The notes under the pieces: generated by a model
Seen by the model: only the letters and a program-made list of their open reading frames with translations
What the model was told of the DNA's origin: nothing
Databases searched by the model: none
Shown here: piece by piece, positions 39,301 to 51,300 of the stretch
Layout of the letters: every line of letters starts with the position of its first letter
How positions within the stretch are numbered: the first letter of the stretch is position 1
From: Chiridota heheva
Taxonomy: Eukaryota > Echinodermata > Holothuroidea > Apodida > Chiridotidae
Assembly (NCBI GenBank): GCA_020152595.1
Contig: JAIGNY010002788.1
Span: 705,001 to 769,000, forward strand
Direction of reading: 5' to 3'
Length of the DNA: 64,000 nt
Program-made: the position numbers and the translations under genes

Positions 39301-42300
39301 GGCACCCGCCCAGCGGCACCCGCTCAGCAGCACCCGCCCAGCGGCACCCGCCCAGCGACACCCGCCAGTGGCACCCGCCCAGTGGCACCCGCCCAGCGGC
39401 ACCCGCCCAGTGGCACCCGCCCAGTGGCACCCGCCAGTGGCACCCGCCCAGTGGCACCCGCCCAGTGGCACCCGCAGCTACCTACATTTACCAGTAGTAC
39501 TTGCAGCTACTAGTAGTACATGCAGTTAACAGTAATACATACATCTCTCTTTGGTGCATGTATCTCCCTATGGTGCATCCAACTTTGTGGTGCACAAAAT
39601 TAATAGCCCATCATTCTCTTAATATTGGACACAGTTTTTGACAGCTATATACTCATGATTAATATGTCTTGCTCAAGAGTGCTAATTGGAATACATGGAC
39701 TAGTAGTTGATCATGAATTTATGTGTAGTTCCTGTGCAGTAAAAGCTCATCATAGTGGGTATTAGTTTTCCATGAAGTTCAACATATGGGTAGAATCCAT
39801 CACACCTTTATCTAGTCTCTTCAGACCTCCTGGCCCGTACGGCTGCAGTGCACTCTCTCCACTGGACTCTGTTATGGCTTCTGTCCACGAGCTCTATCCC
39901 ATCACATTCCTCTCCTTCTCAACTGTCCTTCTCCAGGTTGTTCTAGGATAACCAACTTTCCTTCCCCTCTGGTTTCCACATCATAGCTGTCACACAGTGC
40001 TTAATAGTGCTCATGCACATCACATGACTAATCCACCTCCACCTTCTTTTTACTTCAGTGCTGATTTTGTCATGTTTAGTGATTCTCAGTATTTCATCAT
40101 TAGATATTACATATGGCCATCTGATCTTCAAAATTCTCCTGTTACATTTGAACATAAATGTATCCAACTTTTTATTATGTGCTACATTAACTCTCCATGT
40201 TTCGCAACCATACAAGAGTACAGACTTAACAAGAGAGTTAAACAGTTGTATTTTTGTATATATTGAGAATGTGCTTGAGTTCCATATCTTCTTTAATTTC
40301 ATAAATGCTACTCTTGCTTTAGAGATTCTGTTTTGAATATCTTCCTCGCCACCATCTTGTAAGCTTACTGTTGCACCAAGGTATCTTAACTTATTTACTT
40401 CTTTTAGTTGTTGGTTATCGATATAAACTTTGTTTGCACATTTGCTGTTAACTTTCATTAGCTCTGTCTTATCCTTATCAATTCTTAGCCCAGTTTGTGC
40501 AGCATACTGATTGAGCCTGGTCACTTTGGTTTGCATGTGTTGATATGTAGATGAAAGCAGAGCAATATCATCAGCAAAATCTAAGTCCTCAAGGGTTGAC
40601 CTGAACTTCCATCTAATTCCATTCCTGTTATTATCAGTCGTTTTCCTCATCACTCAGTCTACCACCATCAGACAAAGAAACCCTGACATTACATCACCTT
40701 GCTTTACACCACTTTTGACTTGGAACCATTCAGATTCCACACCACCATCTATAACTGCACATGCACTGTCTTCATATAATGCTCTTATCAAACATATAAT
40801 CTTTTGTGGAATACCATAGGCTGCCATTATTTTTCAGAGGCTTTTTCTGTGCACTGAGTCATACGCCTTCTTGAAGTCAACAAAGGCGATGTATATGGTT
40901 GACTACAATTCAGCCACCTGTTCTAGAATGTTGCGCAGGATGAAATTTGCTCAGTGGCACTCCTTCCTCTTCTAAATCCAGCCTGTTCATCTCTCATTTT
41001 ACTGTTAACACCATTTGTAATTCTGTTGATTAAAACTACCAAATATTTTACTTCGTATGGATGTTAAGGTTATTCCATGCCAATTATCGCAGTAGTATTG
41101 CCTTTCTTAGGTATTTTTGTTATCAGTCCTTGCTTTCATGATTTTGGTAAAACTTCCTTTTCCCATACAATTCTGAACAGCTCTTCAAGCCATAATACTG
41201 ATGTGCATATATCAGCTTTTAACAACTCAGCAGTTATATTATCCTTTCCTGCATCCATCATGTAGGTATAATTTATGTGGGTGTAATTTACCATATGGGT
41301 TTAATTCACCATGTGGGTATAATTCACCATATGGGTATAATTCACCATGTGGGTATAATTCACCATGTGGGTATAATTCACCATATGGGTATAATTTACC
41401 ATGTGGGTACATGAAGAAAATATCTTCCTTTAGGAGAATGGTCCATCAATCATTCACAGTTAATGCACATGATTACCTCAGGCATTATGATACACAGCTA
41501 TTTTTATCACCAGTTTGAAAAGAAACTTCTCCCACTAAGACACTTAACACAGATGAGTGATTTCAATCACAAAAGTGCCTTGATTCTTTAGCTCTGGCTT
41601 TGTGTAATCTTATACACACAAATAGCCTTGGGCTACTTGGCCGTGGCATGCATGGGAATAGCAGATAAACATTCATTGTTTTTAGTGGAAACAATACACT
41701 GAACAGGAAGTCGGGTTGGTAATTGTCCTACCTGAGTTTTCAGGATTAACTCAGGTGCTGGGTGCGGGTAGGCTTAAAGAGAAACTTTTCGGCTTGTATA
41801 AATTATTATGTAGATATAATTCACCATATGGGTATAATTCACCATATGGGTACAATTTACCATATGGGTAAAATTCACCATATGGGTATAATTCACTATA
41901 TATATGATACAACATATATGTGGATATGATGCAACTTTATCTGGATATAATACAACCTTTATCTGGATATGATACAACTTTATTTGGATATAATACAACT
42001 TTATCTGGATATAATACAACTTTATCTGGATATAATACAACATAAATTACAAAATGATATAACACATGTGCGTATAATATAACATGTGGGTAAATACAAC
42101 ATACATATATGTGGGTATAATTGGTTGTCAAAATGTTCATTAAGACATCAGGCAGATGTTCATCTTTTGAAGTTGAACTTTTTACTCAAGTATCACAAAC
42201 TTTCATTTTAGTATATTCTCCATTTTTCTTTCACAGGATGTAAAGGAAACCACTGAAGAAAATCTAGATGAGCTTAGTGACTCGGAGGAAATACTGAAAG

Positions 42301-45300
42301 TATTATGTCCTGAAGCACTACGAAACGTAAAATCTAGCGATGTAAGATAAATTTCATTTGTATAATGTGTTGTCCGCTTGTCCCTTTGAGGATGAATTTA
42401 TGCACAAAATGGTTCATAGAGGAACCCCTGTTAAATAATATTTACGTGAAATAATGTAATCATTAAAATGCTCGAGGGGGTTTACCTTTGTCACACTTTT
42501 ATGTGGATGTTGTGATTTATCACCATAGACTCCGGATGTCAGAAATGTAAGCTGTAGGTTTCAGCTTTACAATTCCCTAGTTTCAGGGATGGTTTAGAAT
42601 TTTTATCAACATCATCACAATCACCATATAGAAACAAGGTCCCTTTCTGGTCCATGTCTGACAGTGATTGAAATAATTCTGCTGGATTCTCTGAAAGAAT
42701 TGAATTATTTGTATTTTAAATTATATTTTGCAGTAGTGTAGGAAGATATTTAAAATTTGGGGTCCAGAATTGATTTTTGTCCCAACAAACATACAAAAAT
42801 GTACGAGTCTCTTATCACGGTGAAACTATTTGTAAAGGGCGGGGGAGGTATTGTAAAATAATTAGAATATTTAGTAAAATTTCCCGAAAATGGAGGAAAT
42901 TTAATGAAAGTTGAAGCAATTTTCTTGAAAACTGAAAATTTCCCCAAAAAAGAAGACAATTTCCTGAAAATGAAAATTGAAGCAAAATTTCACAAGAATT
43001 AATGCAAATTTCATAAAAATGAAGAAAAATTCCCACAAATGAAGGAAATAGCACGAAAATTAATGCAAATTTTACGAAAATTAAAGCAAATTTCACGGAA
43101 TTTGCAGCAAATTTAGAAAATATGAAGCAAATTTTATTAAATTCGAAGCAAATTTTCCAAAAATGATGAAAATTTCCATAAATGAAGAAAAATTTCGAAA
43201 ATAAAGACAATTTTCAAAAAATGAAGGAGAATTTACGAAATTGAAGCAAATGTCACGAGAATTGATGCAATTTTCACCAAAATGAAGATATCCCGAAAAT
43301 GAATATATTTTCCCCAAAATTGAAGAAAATTTCCTGAAAAGTGAAAAGAAATTCCTGAAAACGAAGAAAACGTTTCGAAAATTTCACAAAAATTGAAGGA
43401 GATTTCTCAAAAATTTAAGATTTCTGGAAGAAAAGATGCCATGGAATCTTATTCGTCAAAATCGATTCGTTAGACCTTCAATATGGGAGTGCCAATATGG
43501 TACTTGGCCCTCATTATTAAATTATTGGATGTTTTGTTCCCCCTGCCCTCCCCCTCCCTGGTTTCTACGCCACTGTTTTGTTGTACATTTTTTCATAAAC
43601 ATAGAAATGTAGACGTTTTAAGATCTTGCTACTTCACTTCTTCCATCTTCCAATTACAATGACGGGTCGTCGCCTGCATATTTTTGGTCAATTTCTATCT
43701 GACGACCGGACGAGGACACAGGTTGTACTCAACAGTTGTGGTGCACTGGCGTGTCTACCCAACCCCGTGGTCAGATTATTTTCAGTTGGTAGACTTCTTC
43801 CTTTTTTCAATTTCTTCAACAATATGTATTGTGTATAATGTGATCATACATTTGCTTTCGAAAAACACTTGAACAAATATTTTATATTTCAAAAGGCAAC
43901 ATTCCAATGCAAATTTTTACTTTTTATTAGTTTCAGTAAAGATTTTGCATAATCAATTGCACCTGGCATATTATTCTTACCTTGGAAAATGAGTTATACC
44001 TAAGAAGCCTTTCCTTCAAAGGCTAAGTTATGACTACCATTTTATTATGCATAAAAGCTTTGCTTTTAGTACATATTTCTGCAGAATGTCATAAGATTGG
44101 AACATACTAACTGTTGTATGCATTAAGCTCCACTAGATCTGTACACCTTCACTACTCTCTTTAGCCTCTCTTGCACAATGTGACCAATAGTGCCCTTAAA
44201 CCGAGGTTTAACAAATCGATCTAAAGGCAAGTTGTCCACTGGGTATGGAACTCTGTACCCATTGATGTTCAGAAGAAAAAAATTGGATCTCCCTGAGAAT
44301 TTTATGTGTGTTTGTTTAAAACAAACTGTGCTTGAAATATGGTTTTTTGCAAGGCAAACCCAGCACAAATCTTGGTTGCCCGCAAATGATATTTGGTCAT
44401 CTTGGGCAGCTGGACGGGTGATTTGTCGATCCCTGCCTTGAACACCATCAAATAACCTACATTTGTCTTGATGAGAGGAGTAGGTACAGCTTGATACACC
44501 TTATAGCTGGACACCCTCAAAGAGATTAAATACATGTAAAGTGCATTTCTAGTTTTTATTGCACCTTTTTTGTTTTGATAACAAGTTACTTTTTTACTCT
44601 TTTAAACAGATTGTTGTTTGGGTGGATCCTGTAGATGGCACTACTGAATACACACAAGGTAAGGGTTCCAAGTGTATTCGTGTATTGCATTCATTTGAAA
44701 TTCTTCAAACATTACCTCATTTTACCTTACAAGTCTGGACTGTTTTCTACATTTTGATCGGGAGATCATATATTTTCAACCCCAATATATAACTGTATAA
44801 TATCCTCTTCTTAAATCATTAAGACACAGCCACAACTGCTCCAGTGCTGGCCAGCGGCCACAGTTATGTGAATTGGCCACTTATCAGCTTATCAGTACTG
44901 CATACATGGGGCTTTTGTGTAAAAGTGCACTCAAGCAAATGAGGATGGTAAAAACAGATTGCACTGAATGAGACTTACTCATGGTGATGATTTGCAACTA
45001 AAACTAAGTGATTTTAAGGGTGTTCATTTCAAATTGTGGTTTCATGAAAAGGGGTTGGAAGACCAGTTTTTAATAGCTTTGAAAGTTTGTCATGAACTTT
45101 GATTGGCCACATTTACAAACTGCAGATGCTTGTGTCGTAATTTAAAAACTTTTCAGTTGGGAATTTAGAGCTCATCCTGATGAATATAAAATTTCTACCT
45201 TTTACTGTTTATCAAAGGCTGCTGACATTAACTTGGTTGTCGATCTTATGTCTGTCCGCACGTCGTACCTGTGTTCTTGTCTGGGTTGTATTAAGCATTG

Positions 45301-48300
45301 ATAGCATTGTTGCTATCATAACCGAATACGCAGGCGATGACCCCATCATTGTAACTGTGTTTTACTCGTTTTCGCAATATCTACTTAACTTTGCTCCTAT
45401 ATCTACTTAACTTTGCTAATCATCCATTTTAAATCTAAAAGCATTTGCTACTCTTAAAATGTGTATTTTTTTAAGGTTAAACCATTAGAACGGGTTTGTT
45501 GTGGGTTTGACATTGCATTACTGAGCTTGTTATCTGTAGCTCATATTGACATCTATAATTGTTTACCTTGTAAACAAGGAGATTTAGAGAGGAATCCTTA
45601 ACAGATTTGTTCAGGAGTCAAGCAAGTCCATCTTATATGAAAGAGATTCTTAATAAAACACAATGGTTAAGAAAGCATTCAAAAATCTTATTCCATTTAG
45701 GAGATATTCAAATTTAAAGTTGTATCTTATTTATGTAGAAAATGACTGGTGTAGTAATTCTACTATGGAAGTTTTTTGCCTTCATTTTTATATTCTTAAC
45801 AATTGTTAAATGTATTTAAAAGAAAATTTATTTTAGCAATTTTTACTATTTGAATTATTTTTAAATCTTAATGCTAATAATACACTCTTGCAAGTACAGT
45901 TTGTGTTGTAAGTATGACCTTTGCTTGATGTATCTTAGCACTTATTTCTTTTGTGCAAACAATTTAGTCTAGCAGTATATTTACCTCTATGTGTATTCAG
46001 CAATCCTTGCTTTGAATCACTTTGTCATATTTATTGGCTTAATGTATTTTTTATTGATTAAAGTGAATAAAATCATGATAAGGTTGAGACCTAATTACAT
46101 GAGATAACAGATTCAAGTTGGACCTTATCCTATCCTCTATGAATAGTTTTAAATATCATTCTTGACTTGGTGAACCAAATAAATGCCTTGGTAAATGGAA
46201 AACTTTGATTTTAAAGACAAGAGAAGGGATGTGAGATCTAGTGAAAATAATAGGCCTTAGTCAAGTTCGGTATTTCATGACAGCTGGGAGTGAACTCGCT
46301 CTGGTATAAAATTTGTTGTTAAGCCAAAATACTGCAGTACGTATACACCACGTCTTGTCCATACCAATATCGACAATATCAATATTTGACTGATACCAAT
46401 GTAAAGAAACATTTGGTATGGCAAATTCAAACCTTCTTTTATACCATTTTAGAAGAATACATAACAAGTTACTTCGTCAGAAAATGTGTTTGACTGATAC
46501 TTTAAGTACAGTGCTGCTGGTCCTACTTATTTTATTTTAAAGAAACTAAAATGGTCCCTCTCTTTTTAAAGTTTTTAAAAAGAAAATGGTCCATTTACCT
46601 GCATCAATGCAGGTAGTATGGAAAATTATTTTAAGTTGGGCACTTATTTTGGTTTACTAATATGTATGGAGTGACGTAAATATATTAATATTATAAATTT
46701 CTCATACCATCAAACTTTACTCTAGAAGTTGTTCCTAATCCTGTATATATGTTTTTCTTTTTTGAAACCTTTTGTTTTGTAGTAAGATAGACTTTTGCAT
46801 ATGATATTATAGGTCTTTGTCATAGGTCTTTGTAAGATGCACACACAAATCTGGTTCCCTGTTCAACATTTGGTGTCCAGTCAACTCAGCACAAAACCAA
46901 CTTGGCACAGAACCAACTCGGCACAGAACCAACTCGGCACAGAACCAACTCGGCACAGAACCAACTCAGCACAGAACCAACTCGGCACAGAACCAACTCA
47001 GCACAGAACCAACTCAGCACAGACCCAACTCAGCACAGAACCAACTCGGCACAGAACCAACTCGGCACAGAACCAACTCGGCACAGAACCAACTCGGCAC
47101 AGAACCAACTCGGCACAGAACCAACTCGGCACAGAACCAACTCGGCACAGAACCAACTCGGCACAGAACCAACTCGGCACAGAACCAACTCGGCACAGAA
47201 CCAACTCGGCACAGAACCAACTCGGCACAGAACCAACTCGGCACAGAACCAACTCGGCACAGAACCAACTCGGCACAGAACCAACTCGGCACAGAACCAA
47301 CTCGGCACAGAACCAACTCGGCACAGAACCAACTCGGCACAGAACCAACTCGGCACAGAACCAACTCGGCACAGAACCAACTCGGCACAGAACCAACTCG
47401 GCACAGAACCAACTCGGCACAGAACCAACTCGGCACAGAACCAACTTGGCACAAGCCAACTCTGCACGAGCACAGAAACTTCTATCAATCCAACATGACT
47501 GTAGTTGATTTGATGGCTCTGAAATGGCATATTGTTATTGACTTTAAATTAATACTTCCATTAGATTTGTCCTAATCAGTTTTGAGATTACAAATCTTAA
47601 TGTGTATCCATATGAAATGGTGGTAGAGATGAGAAATAATCATCAATGATACGTTTGTTCTGGTAGGTTTCCTTGATCATGTGACGGTACTAATTGGTAT
47701 TGCAGTCAAGGGAGAAGCAGTTGCTGGGGTAATACACCAACCATACTACAACTACAAGGCAGGACCAGGTGTCCCCATGGGGAGGACCATGTGGGGCATT
47801 GTTGGCCATGGCGCATTTGGGTGTGACTACAAGCAGTTGCCAGAAGAACAACGAGTCATTACAACGACCCGTTCCCATTTAACAGATGCAGTACAGGAAA
47901 CAATAGATGCAATGCAACCAACAGAAGTGCTCAGAGTGGGAGGTGCTGGCCATAAGGTACAATACTAGCAGGCAAATTTTTTACAAAGATATATCTTTTT
48001 TAGAGCTGTTAACTGTTTAAAGGATTAGTTCAGTGTTCAAGCAAGTTTATCTTATATAATTGCCCTTAAATTTTTGTCACCTAAAGATAAACCACAAACT
48101 TAACAAGCTTAAATAATTGTGTTGGTAAGCATGCTTGCCTCATTCAGTTGTCACTTATCCCTGAAGGAACCAAAAACCCACTGTTCATCATACAATACAC
48201 AGTATAGTCTACTTAATCACGAATTGCACACACACGCAATGAGTAGTTTAGTTTTCAATGATATAATGTAACAGATCATGTGGTTTGAGAATAAAAGGAA

Positions 48301-51300
48301 TCAAAAGAAAATTACAACCGGTCGTTTTGAAATGAAAATTTATATGACTTCCTGCTGCTAGTGATCAATTGTTAAGCCCAAAACCTTATAATGAAAGAAG
48401 CTTATTCTTATTCCGTTAAAGGGATATTCAAGAATAAGGAGTTTTGGAAGGTTCAGTCTCATTTGTGTAGAAACAATCCACACAAGTCACATTTATCAAA
48501 AAACTTCATATATTTTCTTGTATTTTTTCTTGAGGTTTTGTATCTTAAAAACCATTTGAAATGTCAGAAAAGAAATAAAACAAATTCTCTAGTGAAGGAA
48601 CTTCAATTTACCACTTAATAAAATTAAGAAATTAAGAATAAATACACTTAAAATTTCGTAAAAATACATTGACAATCATTGAGACAGTTAGGATGAGGAC
48701 GTCAACCCTTTCAAAGCAGTATCTCTTAACAGATAAGACCAATGAACTTTAAACTTGAATATCTCTTTTAATATCAAAATGGGATATTTAAGTAGTTTCA
48801 TCATTTTGCTTCTTTTAAAGTCCTCTTTCGTGGAAAGATTAACTTAATTGACAAATGAACTAATCCTTTAACCCTTACTCTACCACGCGGCGATATTATC
48901 GCCGTTTTAGGTGCCCCATCTTCGACCTCGCGTCCCAAGCGGGTTTTTAAAAAAGTGCTGGTAGAGTAAGGGTTAATCAACCCGCGACAAGTGTGTGAAC
49001 TGAAAAATATATGCAGCATGGTCCCGGTGGGCGGCCCACTGGGTCACTAAAGCTGAACGAGCCCGACTCTGCTGCTCGGAAACAGAGGACCCTTCAATAA
49101 TCAGCCTGTGCTTAAGCCTTACCCTACCATGTGGTGATATTATTGCCATTTTGGGTGCCTTATCTTCGACCCTGCCTCCCAAGCACGTTTTCAAAAAATT
49201 GCTGGTAAAGTAAGGGTTAAGTCCTGTTTTTAAGGGATAATATGTACCTAAACAGTCCAACATGTAGATTGAGTTTCACTCAGCCAAAATCCAATTGAGT
49301 TACACAACCTTCAAGGTCATACATAGTAAATGAGGCAGCACATGCTCAAACCATGTTAAACAGCACAGGACCATTATCATATTTATTGGTCTGTTATTTT
49401 TTGTTCAAAATATTGCTTATATGAAATCCAGAATAATTAATTATAGTATTTGGAAGATGATATTTGCCACAATGCTCTTTATGTTATAGAACCAATATTT
49501 GTGTTGAGAGCAACTTGATTTCCTATGTTCTCTTTAACTTTCCATTCTGATTATACTCTACTATGCACTTTTTACCTAAACTTTTTTCATTTGTGGATGG
49601 GTGACTGCTTTCTGTAAGATTGTTCCTTTGTATTTTTTCCCTCCTGTTGTGACCAGGCCTACCTGCCTTTTTGGTACTTGTACAGTGGTTCTCGTATAGT
49701 AGTTCAGAATTTTTTTTTATTGTTGCCTCGGGTTTCCCGGCCTTTGGTATTTTTTTCCAACATGACCAAACGCTGCTACCTTGACCTTGACTTTCTCTCC
49801 CCTCCCTGAGACCTACCTGCTACCCCCATTGACCATTCCTCAGCCCCAGTCTCCAAATTTTGAATCATTTAGTCCACCAACATCAGACAGTTTCAAAAGA
49901 GTTTTCCCCTTCCTCATCCACAAGGCACTCCACGGCCTTTTCGGTACGCAACTTCTACCCTCAAATCCGGTGATCTTCTGGTGCACTGCACCAGGGACAC
50001 TCAAGCCACCACCCTCTTCACCACCAAAGCCCTAGCTAATACTGGTATCAACACAACAGTCACACCCCACCATTTCCTGAACTCCAGCAAAGGCGTCATC
50101 AGAACCAAGGATCAAGACCTTGTAGAGGAACTTGCCAGCCAACACATCACTAAGGCCCGTCGTCTCGTCCTCAAGAGAGACAGTGCCAAAACACCCACCA
50201 ATACCATCTTCCTGACTTTTCCTACACCAAATCTCCCCTCTCACATCACTGGCGGCTACCTGAGAATCCCAGTTGCCCCCTACATTCCCAACCTTTTCCG
50301 CTATCATAAGTGCCAGAGGTATGGCCATGGAAAAACCTCTTGCCACAACCAAGAGCGCTGTGGTAACTGGAGCCTTGGAGCATGACAGCGCCTCTTGCAC
50401 CAACACCCCACACTGCACCAATTGCGACAGTACTCACCCAGCCAACCATCCTCCTTCACAAAAGACTGCCCCACCAGGCTTCAAGAAAATAAATAACTAA
50501 ACTGAAAACCCTTAATCCCAACACTACTTACCTGTAGGCCAAGAAGCAATTCCTCGCTTCCCTCCACACCAAACCTTCCTACTCGAGCACAGTTTCTTCA
50601 AACACCAATACCACCCCCACCCCCTCCCTTACACAACCAGAACTAACTCAACATGCCCAAATCGACCTCACCTAGCTCTTCTTACCGAGTCCTAAGCCCA
50701 TCATCGCCTTAGCCAACAACCCAACCACACCCATTACACAAACCGCCTCCACCACCACCTCTCTTTCCAACCTTCCTTCCTTTTCTAAGACCCCCATCCT
50801 CTACCCCAACATCTCAAATGCCATCAAAAACTCAAGCCAACAAACAGCCCACCTTTCAAACCCACCTTTCAAACCCACATGTTTGATTGCCGAACCCACC
50901 GAACATACTTCTTGTCCTATTTAAAAAGAAAAACTGCTCCCAAAGAAATGGACAGATCCAAAGAAAAAACAAGCCAACCCAGACACAACAGATCTTCCTC
51001 CAGATAACCCCCCGCCTCCTTATGGCGTACAACAAAAACAATTACAATATCACTCACAACATTATACAATGGAACATCAGGAGCCCCAAAGCCAACTCAG
51101 AAGAAATTGACCTTCTGGCCACCATTTTCAACCTGGTCATCTTCTGCCTACAAGAAACCTTCTTGAATACCACTGACCATTATTCCCTCAATAACTTCTC
51201 TTGCTACCATAAACGTGAAGAGGACGCCAACAGGGCCTGTGGGTGTGTCTCCATTCTTGTTATACACGATATCCCACACAGCCCTATTCATGTGAACATC

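Larger units (their letters stand above)
28973..42236 (+). other. BPNT1: BPNT1 intron 2 (13,264 bp)
   Basis: Bounded by donor GTAAAT and acceptor CACAG. It holds LINE, foldback, Helentron-like and minisatellite sequences listed separately. Stretches 32980-34365, 36512-38120, 38560-39050 and 41411-41805 show nothing recognisable. Confidence 0.85.
44659..47666 (+). other. BPNT1: BPNT1 intron 4 (3,008 bp)
   Basis: Holds half of a foldback-family repeat at 45.6 kb and a long 16-bp tandem array at 46.88-47.48 kb. The stretches 44.66-45.59 and 45.85-46.87 kb show nothing recognisable. Confidence 0.85.

Noticed and set aside
42750-43317. Phe-rich minus-strand frames resembling membrane proteins
   Set aside because: They arise from a purine-rich plus-strand array of short degenerate units; the hydrophobicity is compositional.
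44123-44368. Minus-strand frame of 81 codons with a protein-like composition in intron 3
   Set aside because: No family recognised, no supporting splice sites, and part of the region resembles the dispersed sequence near 5 kb; more likely repeat-derived.
44610-44657. Donor of exon 4 placed one base earlier, at 44658
   Set aside because: It would lose the first base of Gly129 and shift the frame into exon 5; the donor GTAAGG at 44659 restores the family sequence.
46837-47530. Open frames of 150-220 codons on both strands, and similar frames at 13536-13975 and 39056-39529
   Set aside because: Tandem units free of stops give open frames in several phases at once. No homology, no start context and no splice evidence support translation.
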